This document shows, one piece after another, positions 24,358 to 36,040 of a stretch of 64,000 nt of DNA. This DNA comes from Osedax fenrisi. Its lineage: Eukaryota > Annelida > Polychaeta > Sabellida > Siboglinidae. The stretch is from NCBI GenBank assembly GCA_964019155.1, contig OZ025245.1, forward strand, positions 12,820,461-12,884,460. Direction: 5' to 3'. Position 1 is the stretch's first letter. Each line of letters opens with the position of its first letter. A program made the position numbers and the translations under genes. The notes beneath the pieces were generated by a model. That model was given only the letters and a program-made list of their open reading frames with translations, had not been told where the DNA came from and searched no databases.

Positions 24358-27300
24358 ATTACGAAAATCTGAATATATGTATTATTCTTCAAAATTAACA
24401 AACAATCATAATAACATAAAAAATACATAGGCTGATAAATAAAGTTATAAATACAAACAAAAAAGAAATTAATTCATTACATAATCCAACTTCCATAGAA
24501 TTTAACGACTATTTTAGTAGTATTGGACCGACATTGGCTAAACAAATAATTAATGAACCTAGTAATGAATCTATATATTCAACAATGAATGAAAATACTA
24601 AAGAATCATTGTTTTTATTACCTACGACTTTAACTGAAATACAAAAAGAAATATAAAATACAAAAATAAAATATAGTACTGATTTCAATGATATTAATAT
24701 GTATATTATAAAAAATATAAGTACAGAAATTTGTCCTATTATTACTCATTTATTTAACCGATCTTTATCAGATGGATATTTTCCGAATATATTAAAAAAA
24801 TCTAAAGTAATACCACTATATAAATCAGGAGATAGAAAAAAAACAGATAACTATAGACCTATATCGTTACTCCCACAATTATCTAAGATATTAGAAAGAT
24901 TGATAAAAAATCGAATTTTGAATTTCATAAATAAACACAACATAATTAATGATTGCCAATATGGTTTCAGAAATAATATTTCAACAGCAGATGCTATTTC
25001 TGAAACAGTTGAGATCATAAGTGATAAATTGGAATCATTACAAAAATGTGCAATTATTTCAATCGATCTACGAAAAGCATTCGATACACTAGATCATACC
25101 ATATTGTTAAATAAACTTTTTATATATGGAATTAGAGGTACAGCTTTTAATTTAATAAAAAGTTATTTATCTGAAAGGGAACAATATGTATCCCAAAATG
25201 GTCAAAATTCAAATTATAATAATATTACATGTGGAGTTCCACAAGGATCTGTTCTTGGACCACTTTTATTTATTTTATATATTAATGACTTACCGAAAAT
25301 TTCAAATAATTTTAAACCTATTTTATTCGCAGATGATACTAACTTAATATTTTATGATAAAACAATTTTAAATCTTAAAGATAAAATGCAAACAGATATA
25401 AATAAATTATTTAAATGGCTTAATATAAATAAATTATCTATAAATATCAATAAAACTAATGTCTTACTTTTTAATATCAGAAATAAAAATGAAAATATAA
25501 ACTTAAATTTATATATTAATAATATTAAATTAAAACAAGTAACTGATATAAAATTTGTAAGTGTATATATTGACGACAAGCTTAATTGGAAAAAACAAAT
25601 AAATTATGTAGCAACAAAACTTTGTAGAGCAATTGCTATTTTAAATAAAGTAAAACATAAATTCGATATAAAAACATTAATTTTACTATATAATTCTTTT
25701 TTTTATTCACACCTAAATTATTGTGTTCATATATGGGGAAATACTTTTGTGTCTAGTTTATTAAAAATAACTATTATACAAAAACGAGCGTTAAAATGCA
25801 TATTAGGTACACAGTATAATAGTTCTAATTATAATAAATTGCATTCAACATTCAACATTTTAAAATTTAGTGATATTGTGAAATATAATACAGCTAAATT
25901 TATGAACAGGGCAATTAATAAAATGTTGCCTATAAATTTACAGAAATTATATAAAATAAAAACTTATAATAAAAATCTATTTTATAGAATAAAAGTCAGA
26001 ACAGATCGAAAAGCTTTTTGTTTGACTAATGTTGGACCACAATTATGGAATAACCTAAACATAAATCTGAAATACAATAATAATCCAAATAAATTTATAA
26101 AAAATTATAAAAAATATTTAATAAGTTTATATAAAGACTAATGATATACTTTTATTAACAATTTTATTTTATTGACTAATGTTAAATTTTACAAATTAAA
26201 AAATTATTATATTATATTTTGTATATACACTTACTTTTATTCTACTTTATTATCATTTTCATCTAATTGACTAATGATATATATTTTATATAATTACACA
26301 TACATTTTTACATCATTTTCGTTTAATTGACTAATGATATATATTTTATATAATTACACATACATTTTTACATTACATATTATGAACTTTTACTTTTACT
26401 TTTACTTTTATACAACTATAACTAAGATATCATTTTATTTATAACATTTTAATATTTCTTTTAATTACATTTTTTATAATTAAATAATATTCGCCTTTTT
26501 TAGGTGGCATGTATTATAATATTTCTACTGATAAATGTATAATCTTTTTTTTTTTTTTTTGATTTAAAAAAAATGTTTCTTTTATTATTTTTTTATTATG
26601 GTAATATTTTTCTTGATTTATTCTATATATTATATGTTTTCTATATATCTATGATTTATTTTTATTCCATGTATATTATATATTAATTTATATAATATTA
26701 TATATATATGTAGGATATATTACAGTTATGCATTATGTTACTTACTATTTGTTATTATAAGTTATCTAGTATTTTACAATTTATATTTATGTTTTATACA
26801 TGATGAGAGAGATTACGAGAAATATTATTTAATATTATTTTAAAATTATTGTAGTGTACTATTAATTATTTTCTTTTTTTTAATTTCTAATTTAATTTAT
26901 ATAATTTTTATATTTATCATTATAATGTATAATTTTTGTTTTTTTGTTTTATCATATATTAGTATATATTAGTGTATGTGGGTGTGTTTGGGTACATGAT
27001 TGGATATGCTTGAGTCATTGGGTGTATTAGGGATGTATAGTATGCATCGGGGAATAAGGATATCAGCATTTACACCTCTGGCAATGGTGTAATCCCTAAT
27101 GATATAGGATTTGGAGCACCCTTACCTGAAAGTTGATGTTCTACGCATCCTGGGTATACTCGGTGGCAATGGTATTATCCTTTGTTGTACTTAATAGCAG
27201 CCTTATATCTAGTATTGTTTTAAATTTTTTTAAATTTGTGTTTATTTAAAAAAAAATTATGTTTATTTCATTTATATTTAATTTAATAGTATTATAGATT

Positions 27301-27521
27301 GGTTGTTTGTAATATTTTATATTATATACACTTTATGTAATACATTTTTAATAAAATCTTATTTTTATATATTTTTATATATATATATTTTATTTATATA
27401 TTATCGTTTACTAATATACTTCTCGTAATTTCGTAAATAGGTGAATGACCAGACAAGCTTTTGCTTTTTCATTCATCTAGGCTTTTAAGCCAACTCTGAG
27501 TATTAAAAAATAAAAAAAATA
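24358..27521 (+). mobile_element. LINE (CR1/L2-like), 5'-truncated, with long 3' UTR
   Basis: Starts within the pre-RT region (FNDYFSSIGPTLAKQI at about 24500), has an in-frame TAA near 24653, then an RT frame open from 24699 to 26141 and about 1.35 kb of AT-rich 3' UTR containing a conserved-looking GC-balanced patch (26980-27190). The endonuclease is missing. Flanked by a near-identical 320-bp direct repeat derived from another LINE. Confidence 0.85.
24699..26141 (+). CDS. LINE reverse transcriptase fragment, 480 codons
   Basis: RT palm motifs in order: TDNYRPISLLPQLSKILERL, CQYGFRNNISTADA, ISIDLRKAFDTLDHTILLNK, CGVPQGSVLGPLLFILYIND and LFADDTNLIF with the catalytic Asp pair. Downstream, a thumb-like NYCVHIWGNTF and the C-terminal LWNNLN. 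An in-frame stop just upstream and the lack of endonuclease make autonomous activity unlikely. In the CR1/L2 neighbourhood by motif style; exact clade not determined. Confidence 0.9.
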   Translation: MYIIKNISTEICPIITHLFNRSLSDGYFPNILKKSKVIPLYKSGDRKKTDNYRPISLLPQLSKILERLIKNRILNFINKHNIINDCQYGFRNNISTADAISETVEIISDKLESLQKCAIISIDLRKAFDTLDHTILLNKLFIYGIRGTAFNLIKSYLSEREQYVSQNGQNSNYNNITCGVPQGSVLGPLLFILYINDLPKISNNFKPILFADDTNLIFYDKTILNLKDKMQTDINKLFKWLNINKLSININKTNVLLFNIRNKNENINLNLYINNIKLKQVTDIKFVSVYIDDKLNWKKQINYVATKLCRAIAILNKVKHKFDIKTLILLYNSFFYSHLNYCVHIWGNTFVSSLLKITIIQKRALKCILGTQYNSSNYNKLHSTFNILKFSDIVKYNTAKFMNRAINKMLPINLQKLYKIKTYNKNLFYRIKVRTDRKAFCLTNVGPQLWNNLNINLKYNNNPNKFIKNYKKYLISLYKD

Positions 27522-27846
27522 TATATATATTGAATTGAATTGAATTGAAAGTTCATTTAAATATTTTTTAAATCGATTGTATATATATATATATAAAGAA
27601 TACAAATAATTAAAGTTGGTAAAATAATAAATATCATTAATAATAATAAAATATAATAGAATAGATCGTAAGGAAATTAATAAATAAAAAAATAATGACA
27701 AACAATATTAGTATTACCTATTGCCACTTGAGATCGATTTTTGTATATATTTTGTGAATGTTTTATGCGATTTTATGGATCTAATATATTGTGGGAGTGA
27801 AATCCATAGCTTAGGTATACAACGCAGGGCCCGAGTATTCATTTTT
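27522..27846 (-). repeat. LINE 3' end, direct-repeat copy 2
   Basis: Same sequence as 24035-24357 with only a few changes (for example ATCATTAATAAT versus ACCATTGATAAT). Here the LINE continues upstream past the point where copy 1 stops. Confidence 0.9.
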
Positions 27847-30650
27847 GAGGGACGGAGAATAGGGGTAGATAGAAGATGAGATTCATGGTTTCTAATAGAT
27901 GGAGGGAAGATCTTTGTACTAGATAAGCAGACATATGGGAGCGGCAATTCGAAGAGTATATTGAGGAATGAACAATAGATAGTATGCGATAAGCAGAGCG
28001 TTTATTAAATGGGAACCATGGAGGTAAGTGTTGGTATGAGGAAGTAGATGAATGCTCTCGAATACGTAGGTTACATGTTGTATGCAATCCGTATACGGAT
28101 TGATGAACGAATAACTCTATTTAGGGGAGATATAGAAGATAATGGAAGTTTGATGAGGAGGGAGGAATAGTAATCTATACATTAGAGGACAAGAGTTAAT
28201 TAACTAGAGTTTTAGTAAGAGATACAGTAATTGATTTTCTTATTTTTTAATTCTAAATAGATGATAATTTGCATATTTAGTGATGGCAGTACTATGAGGA
28301 ACGATGGAAAGAGTAAAATCAAAAAGTACCTCTAAGTTGGATGTAGTAGGAGAAAGAAAGATTACAATGTTATAAATAAGAAAAATGTGGGAAGTAATAA
28401 GATGGTAATATATATTTTGATATTTAGATATCATGGATGGTTTTGGATATAAATAAATAGATAAAAGTGAAGGAACGAGTACTCATCCCAGGGGAATACC
28501 ATATTTCATAGGAGAAGGGGAAGACAAATAATTATATATTTGTACACTGCTACTACGGTCAGATAGATATGAAGTAAACCACGAGAGAGCAAGGTATCTA
28601 ACTTCAAACAGGTTTAGACGGTACAGTAGAATTTGGTGATCAAGCGTATATAATCACTGGATATGTCCAGAATTACTAGTTGACAGCAATTTTTAGTATT
28701 AAGGATAGAAGTGATGACATCAATTACTTTTAGTAGAGCTGTTTCTGTGGAGTGTCCTCGGATAAAACCACTTTTCAGAGGAATATGGAGATTATTGGCG
28801 GTTAAATAGGATATTAGTTGACGAGAGACAACTCTTTTCAAAATGTTACTCACCAAAGGTAACCGATAAATTCGGCGATAATTAAGAAGTTATTTGGGAT
28901 CGGGTGAAGTATCGGAGTGATTATTTCTTGTTTAAAAATATAAATGATAGTACCGGAATTTAATGAATATGAGATGATGTTACAGATAGATGGACATAGA
29001 TAATCGGAGTAAAGTTTAAGAATAGATAGTGGAACAGGATCGGATAGAGATATCGAACTGGAGGCATGTAGGAATTTAGATATATGAGATATATGTGGCG
29101 GACGATAAAAACTTAAGAAAGCAGATATAAGTAGGATAATTACTATTGAAGGATTACTTTAGCAGTAGGGTTTTTGTTCTTGATCTATATTATGATGTAG
29201 TCAATCTTATTAGAAAATGTTTTGGAGAAGAGACATCCTAAATGTAATGGAGAAATGTCAGCAATGATGGTAATAATGCTGGTTTTTGGGGAGATATAAC
29301 TTATTTGCCAGTCTAAAAAGTCGTCTGTTATTAGAAGTAAGATCGTTTATAACCTGAGTATAATAGCTAGATTTGGCGTAGGAAATTGCTAACTTGTAGA
29401 TATTACGTTGCTCAATGAATGAAGCTCTAAAAGATGAAGATCGCAAGAATTGATATGTGCTTTCATATTTACGAAGTTATCGTTTTAAGGACATAGGTTG
29501 GAAGTAAACCATGGGTGTCAGGACGTAGAGTTACTGATATAGTTTTTTAAGGAGCATGTGTATCCAATAAATAGGATAGTATGGATTTAATATAACTGGA
29601 GAATAACCTTTGTCACCTAAGGCAGAAGGTAAGTCAGCTAAGAATATCATACAATTAATATTCTTAATGGGTCTGTATGTAATACGTATTTTCTAATTAG
29701 GAGTGATAGTAAAGTTTGTTTTGAATGAGATGAGGAAATTATCAGAAAGTAGATTAAGTCTATAAATAGTACTCACCATGAGTTCAGAATAGAGAGAACT
29801 GGATAATAAAAGATCAATAATATTACAATTTATATGAGTTGGGACATTTAAAAGTTTTGATAGTGATAATGAATTTTTAAATTAGTGAACATAATATGTG
29901 GAGTTGAGGTAGAAGTAAAATTATAGTTGAAATAACCTAGGATAATAAGGTGGTATGTGGGTTAACTTATGAGATCAGTAGCAAGATCGTTAAACTCACT
30001 TAGAAATCCAACCCCACCAGTGGTGGGCTACCACCACGACCTAATAATCGCGGTGATAGGAATGACTTATAACTAACATCATGTAATAGGGTAAATATGT
30101 CGTAATCATCTTGAAAGATCCATGACTCAGTTAATGCAATAATACTTGACTCGGACTTTTTAAGGAATAGTAATAAGAGGGAGGAATTGGAACGAAGAAT
30201 ATTGATTAGGGAAAAATGTTCAATTAGTTATTCAGATTGAGTTAGTGAATGTGAGTTATGCGAATAAGTTGTATGTATTTGATTAGATTTTAATGAGTGA
30301 ATAACTGGGATATTTGTGGAGGTGGACGTGTTGAAATCGACAGATTAAGTTGAATTTACATGACAATAATGGGAGTTGGCATTTTCAGAATGATTGTATG
30401 GTGGTGGTCGGAATTAGTATTACAGGATATATTACTAGATGAGGGAATAGAAGATGTACATTTAAGGTAGTAAGATTCCCAGTAAATAAGGAGAGTTGAA
30501 GGTATGGTAATAAGGGGAAGAGACCAGTAAATATAATTAGATATAAGGTGTATTTCAAATGAATTAGTATGTGTGTTAAATATAGGTGTAGTATTCATAG
30601 GGGTAAGTTTCAATATATATATATATATACATGATAAATTATTTCACCTA
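27522..30650 (-). mobile_element. Degenerate LINE with endonuclease and RT remnants
   Basis: Read on the minus strand from about 30200: ALTESWIF (endonuclease Glu motif), SPRLLGRGG, ILGYFNYNF where GDFN has decayed to GYFN (about 29930), linker YKLAISYAKSSYYTQVINDL (29380-29320), RT fragment ILKRVVSRQLISYL with SGFIRGHSTETALLKV (28850-28720), YRILSIVHSSI (about 27980), and C-terminus LWISLPQYIRSIKSHKTF (about 27790). Many stops and frameshifts. The last 320 bp are the direct-repeat copy 2. Confidence 0.85.
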
Positions 30651-31353
30651 AAAAACGGGTTTTGTAATATAGGGAGTTTCGTACATATAGGTGTGATAAT
30701 CAGGGATTTAAATTAATGGAACTAAATCTGCTGAAAAATATGTCAAGGAATAATTTATTAGAAAACTGGATAATTGCAATGTGGTTTTTAAATGTGACTA
30801 TAGAAATAGAAATTGTAAGCAGTTATATGAGTAAGAATTGATGTAAATAAATTAAATCAGTATTCACATTGGAGGGCTTTAAATATTCAATAACAAGTGA
30901 GAAGTTAAGAATGATATTATGAAGTTGAAGTTTACGAGGTATGGGAGGAATATGGGGTGTGGGATGTGGTATAAATATGATGTCTAGGGGGGCGAGAGGA
31001 TATTGAATAGGGTAGCAGAATAGGAGGGAATAATAGCAAATGCGTAAGATTTATGATAAAGTAAACAAGGAAAATATGATGAGAGATTAGCGGTTATGAA
31101 GAATGGGGTGAAGTATTAATCTCCATAAGTTTAGGTATATGCAATTGGGCATGTATATGTGGTCGGATGGGGGGGGGGTTAGTGAGAAGTATATGAGTAT
31201 GGATAACTGTAGGAGAGGAGACTGTAGTGGGTATATTTGATAAGGTGTTTAGGAGGCAAGAAGGACATGTAAATGTGAAATTAAAACTAAATAGTATATA
31301 TATATATATTAGTTGGTTTTAATTAATATGCTAGATATTAATAAAATATCCAA

Positions 31354-31397
<44 letters not shown>

Positions 31398-31587
31398 TAT
31401 TTCTGTGAATACATTGTACAGTGTTACTTGATACGGTTGATACAATCTATAAATAGCGAATGTGTATAGTACTACACACACACAATAACATGTTTTGTTC
31501 ATTTTTTTAGCGATTCCACATGTCACTATCTATATATATATATAGTATACAGGGAAATTAATACTACAACACTTTTTGCATATATTT

Positions 31588-31637
<50 letters not shown>

Positions 31638-31907
31638 ATATATGTATTCAGTTTATGTTATATAAACAAACATATTTAGGGAACACACCTATTTACTAGC
31701 TAGGCGTAAACTCTCGGCTGGCCGTGTGAGTTATGATCAAGGCGAGGGAGATAGGCCGCCAAATAGGAAGTTATGGGTGCGTTTGTGCGTACGTGTGTGG
31801 GTGCGCATGCGTGTGTGGGAGCGGGTGATACCCCCTCCTCGGGGTGATTTACTACCGCGCCCCGAACTCCCCGCGAATACGCGCACTAGCCGGCGTTCTA
31901 TTTTTAG
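30651..31907. other. Intergenic 5' of gene B: no gene seen
   Basis: AT-rich, G-biased DNA on the plus strand (30650-31300) with (TA)n tracts at 31359-31396 and 31595-31632. From 31700 the composition becomes GC-richer with GTGCG repeats leading into the gene B promoter. Confidence 0.5.
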
Positions 31908-32024
31908 GATACTGGCGAGAGGTCCGAGCGCTCGCCGCTGATTGGCGGAGGCGTTGTTTACAAACAACTATCGTCACGTGACAATCGTACGGCGACTAGC
32001 CTGCGGTATCAGTAACCCTGCGAA
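31908..32024 (+). promoter_or_regulatory. Gene B promoter, paralogous to gene A promoter
   Basis: Mirror copy of the gene A block. Elements in order towards the gene: inverted CCAAT box TGATTGG (31939-31945), forkhead-like palindrome TTGTTTACAAACAA (31954-31967), E-box palindrome GTCACGTGAC (31973-31982), 42 bp to the ATG. No TATA box seen. Similarity fades upstream of about 31910. Confidence 0.75.
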
Positions 32025-32113
32025 ATGCCACAACGCAGCAGCATCAGTACAGCGATATTAACCGCGGCAATATGCCTATTAGTGGGGGTGATAGCGGCAA
32101 CCCCACCAAAACC
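32025..32113 (+). CDS. Gene B exon 1: signal peptide exon
   Basis: ATG at 32025. MPQRSSISTAILTAAICLLV then GVIAATPPK: basic start, hydrophobic core, small residues at the likely cleavage site. Donor GTTAGT at 32114. 89 nt, phase 0 to 2. Same start, frame and donor as gene A exon 1. Confidence 0.9.
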
Positions 32114-32430
32114 GTTAGTTACTATATATATATGGTATTTTTATAATAATAGTAAATAATATATAATTTTACACACATATTCATTAATATCAATTATATA
32201 TTTATGAATACAATACATTTACATTGTAGTTTCTAAAGTTTGGAGATAATTGATTCCATTTTTGAATAATCTGAAACACTGTAATGTAATAATATATACA
32301 TTTTATAATAATTTAAACTCAATACACTATATAGCTATATATGTGTATATACTTATGGGTATATACATATATACATACCCTTGGTTACAACCCTAGGGGC
32401 ATACCCTTAATTATACATACACACATACAT

Positions 32431-32506
<76 letters not shown>

Positions 32507-33985
32507 ATATCCGTATGATGAAACTATTTATAAGGAATATCTATACATATATGTACTGTTAAATGCCTATTATAATAAATTATGGTTTACATTTAACTAA
32601 TCACAGTATAATAACCAAGTTATAAGAAAATAATATATATTATAAATATTATTATATATATATATTATAGTTAAAATATATGTCGTGTATTTTTGATAAA
32701 AAAAAGTATTATAATTACTTACATAATTTAAATAATTTTTAAATGCTTGTATTTCGATTAAAGCATATATATATATATATATATATTAAAATATTTAATT
32801 TTGATAAATAATATACATATATTGTACATAATGTACGTATTAATAATGTTATTAATGTCATAATAACGTTATTAACAATGACACGTATGCAAACCCTAAT
32901 ACCACGCGTGACTCTCGGATATCTCGTGTTAAAGTGGTATCAAGGACACCTTTGTCCTTGGTGTTATGTTTAAAACCAGGCAAATCCATAGGGACGGTAT
33001 AGTGCCAGTGTATACCGTTAAGCATCAAGTGAGTCATGCACTCGAGTTAGGTGACTCACATCTATGACTGGATATACTGAGCCGTGGTATAGTGTCGTGT
33101 TAGCGTGTGTTAACAGGTGAAGAGCAATTGTAATATAGTTTACTAAATAATATATTTAAAATGCTCTTCACTTGTATATATTAATGTATATATATATATA
33201 ATATATATATACTATATATATATATAATATATTATACTATAGTATAATATATTATATATACTATATATATAGTATAATATTTATTACTTTATATAATATT
33301 TATTTTACATTTATAATTGTTACTATACGATAAGTTTAATTTTTAATATACGTTAGAGTTTCATTCTTATACACCCGCCACCAGTTTGTATATATACCTA
33401 CGACCCTATATATAACCATATATGGTTGATCCCGCCACCCCATTTTCGGAGCACTATTACCGATGGAGTTTTAAATATTATTCATAATTTCTAATAACTT
33501 ATATATAAGTTATTAAAGTTTATATAAGTTTATATAAGTTTATAAACTATTTAGTTGCGTATATTTGTCGTATTCAAAAATATGACTATAATAACTATAG
33601 TTATTATAACTATAGTTAAATAACTACGTATATATATACGTCGCCTGTATAGGTGTGACATATTATCTAATATTAATAAGTTAACCTATATATGTTTACA
33701 GATCTTGTACGATTTATTATTGTTGACTATAAGCAGTGTATGTTATTTTATAATTATATACATACTATGTCTATAGATAATAGAATTAAATCAACAATAT
33801 AAAATTATACGCAATTATAATGGATGATAAATTGTTATTCGAAAGTAAAAATCATATAAATAAATCAATATAAGTAAATATTTCCCTATAGGGATATTAT
33901 ATATAACATACATGTGCGTTCGTATACGCACACACACACACAAACATACACACATACACACACACACACAAACATACACACACAT

Positions 33986-34030
<45 letters not shown>

Positions 34031-35951
34031 TGTGTATGCAGTGCACACTGAAAAGTCGATATAACTACTTTATTTCAATCTATAGATATTATTAAAAAAT
34101 ATATTATTAACATTTTAACATTTACATTTAAACATATAATACATATATACAACCTATAGGTTGTATATATATATATATATATATATACCTATATATATTT
34201 ATGGTAATCCAAATCATGCGTTATTTTCAATGTCTTTAATTAATTTAAAAACTTCAATTTATATTAAAAAAAGAACACCTAATTAAAATAAACAACAGAG
34301 ATAGACGATAGAGCGACATTGATATACATGATGACTTCGTGACAAAACCACATATCGTGATTTGAATACATAAATATAACATAGATATTCGTGTATGGGT
34401 GTGTGTGTTTGTGTGGGTGTGTGGATGTGTGTGGGTGTGTGGGTCTGTGTGTTTGGTTTTAAATGTATATATAATAAATATATGCATATATTACAAACAT
34501 GTGTTTATCCGTGTGTGTATGTGAAATAAGCACACAGATAATTCACACACACACATACACACATACACACACATACTTATAATATTGCAACTCGTGCATT
34601 CTACAAGTCCCAAGTCCATCGTTACTCATAAATATAAATATTTACGTTCATCCACATACGCATAGTGTACACAAACATGTATAATATACCTCGTATATAT
34701 ACTATATATATATATACTATATATATATATATAATATCATTCGTATAATCACATATAATCATCCAACGCGCAGCTATAGCTAGCTCAGCAGTTACTATTG
34801 ACTTCCCGTGCATACGTTGTCAGTTCGTACGAGTTTGTATACACCCGCGTGTGCGTATGTGTGTGGGTATGTGTGTGGGTATGTGTGTGGGTATGTGTGT
34901 GGGTATGTGTGTGGGTATGTGTGTGGGTATGTGTGTGAGTATGTGTGTTTATATGTGTATGGGTATGTGTGAATGTGTGGGTATGTGTGTGGGTATGAGT
35001 GTGGGTATGTGTGTGGGTATGTGTGTGGGTATGAGTGTGGGTATGTGTGTGGGTATGTGTGTGGGTATGTGTGTGGGTATGTGTGTGGGTATGTGTGTGG
35101 GTATGAGTGTGGGTATGTGTGTGGGTATGAGTGTGGGTATGTGTGTGGGTATGAGTGTGGGTATGTGTGTGGGTATGAGTGTGGGTATGAGTGTGGGTAT
35201 GTGTGTGTGTGTGTGTGGGTATGTGTGTGGGTATGAGTGTGGGTATGTGTGTGGGCATGTGTGAGTATGAGTGTGGGTATGTATGTGGGTGTGTGTGTGG
35301 GTATGAGTGTTGATATGTGTATGGGTATGTGTGAATGTGTGAGTATGTGTGTGGGTATGAGTGTGGGTATGTGTGTGGGCATGTGTGTGGGTATGAGTGT
35401 GGGTATGTGTGTGGGCATGTGTGTGGGTGGGTGTGTGGGTATGTGTGTGGGTATGTGTGTGGGTATGTGTGTGGGTATGAGTGTGCGTATGTGTGTGGGT
35501 ATGAGTGTGGGTATGTGTGTGGGTATGAGTGTGGGTATGTGTGTGGGTATGAGTGTGGGTATGAGTGTGGGTATGTGTGTGTGTATGTGTGTGTATGTGT
35601 GTGGGTATGAGTGTGGGTATGAGTGTGGGTATGTGTGTGTGTATGTGTGTGTGTATGTGTGTGTGGGTATGTGTGTGGGTATGTGTGTGGGTATGAGTGT
35701 GCGTATGTGTGTGGGTATGTGTGTGGGTATGAGTGTGGGTATGAGTGTGGGTATGTGTGTGTGTATGTGTGTGTATGTAATACTACGTATGTTAACGTGT
35801 TTATGCGGATATGATAATTAATGGCGGAAGCAATAAATATGGAAGCGTGCGCATTCTATATAATTTTAAATTTTTTACTACACCTGTTTATTATAGAGTA
35901 TAATATATAAAGTCTAATTTACATATTACAAACTTATATATAGCCTATCTA

Positions 35952-36040
<89 letters not shown>

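Noticed and set aside
34785..35821. Several long frames of Thr-His, Tyr-Pro-His or Met-Cys-Val-Gly repeats on both strands
   Set aside because: A 12-bp repeat keeps all six frames largely stop-free; all are by-products of the minisatellite.
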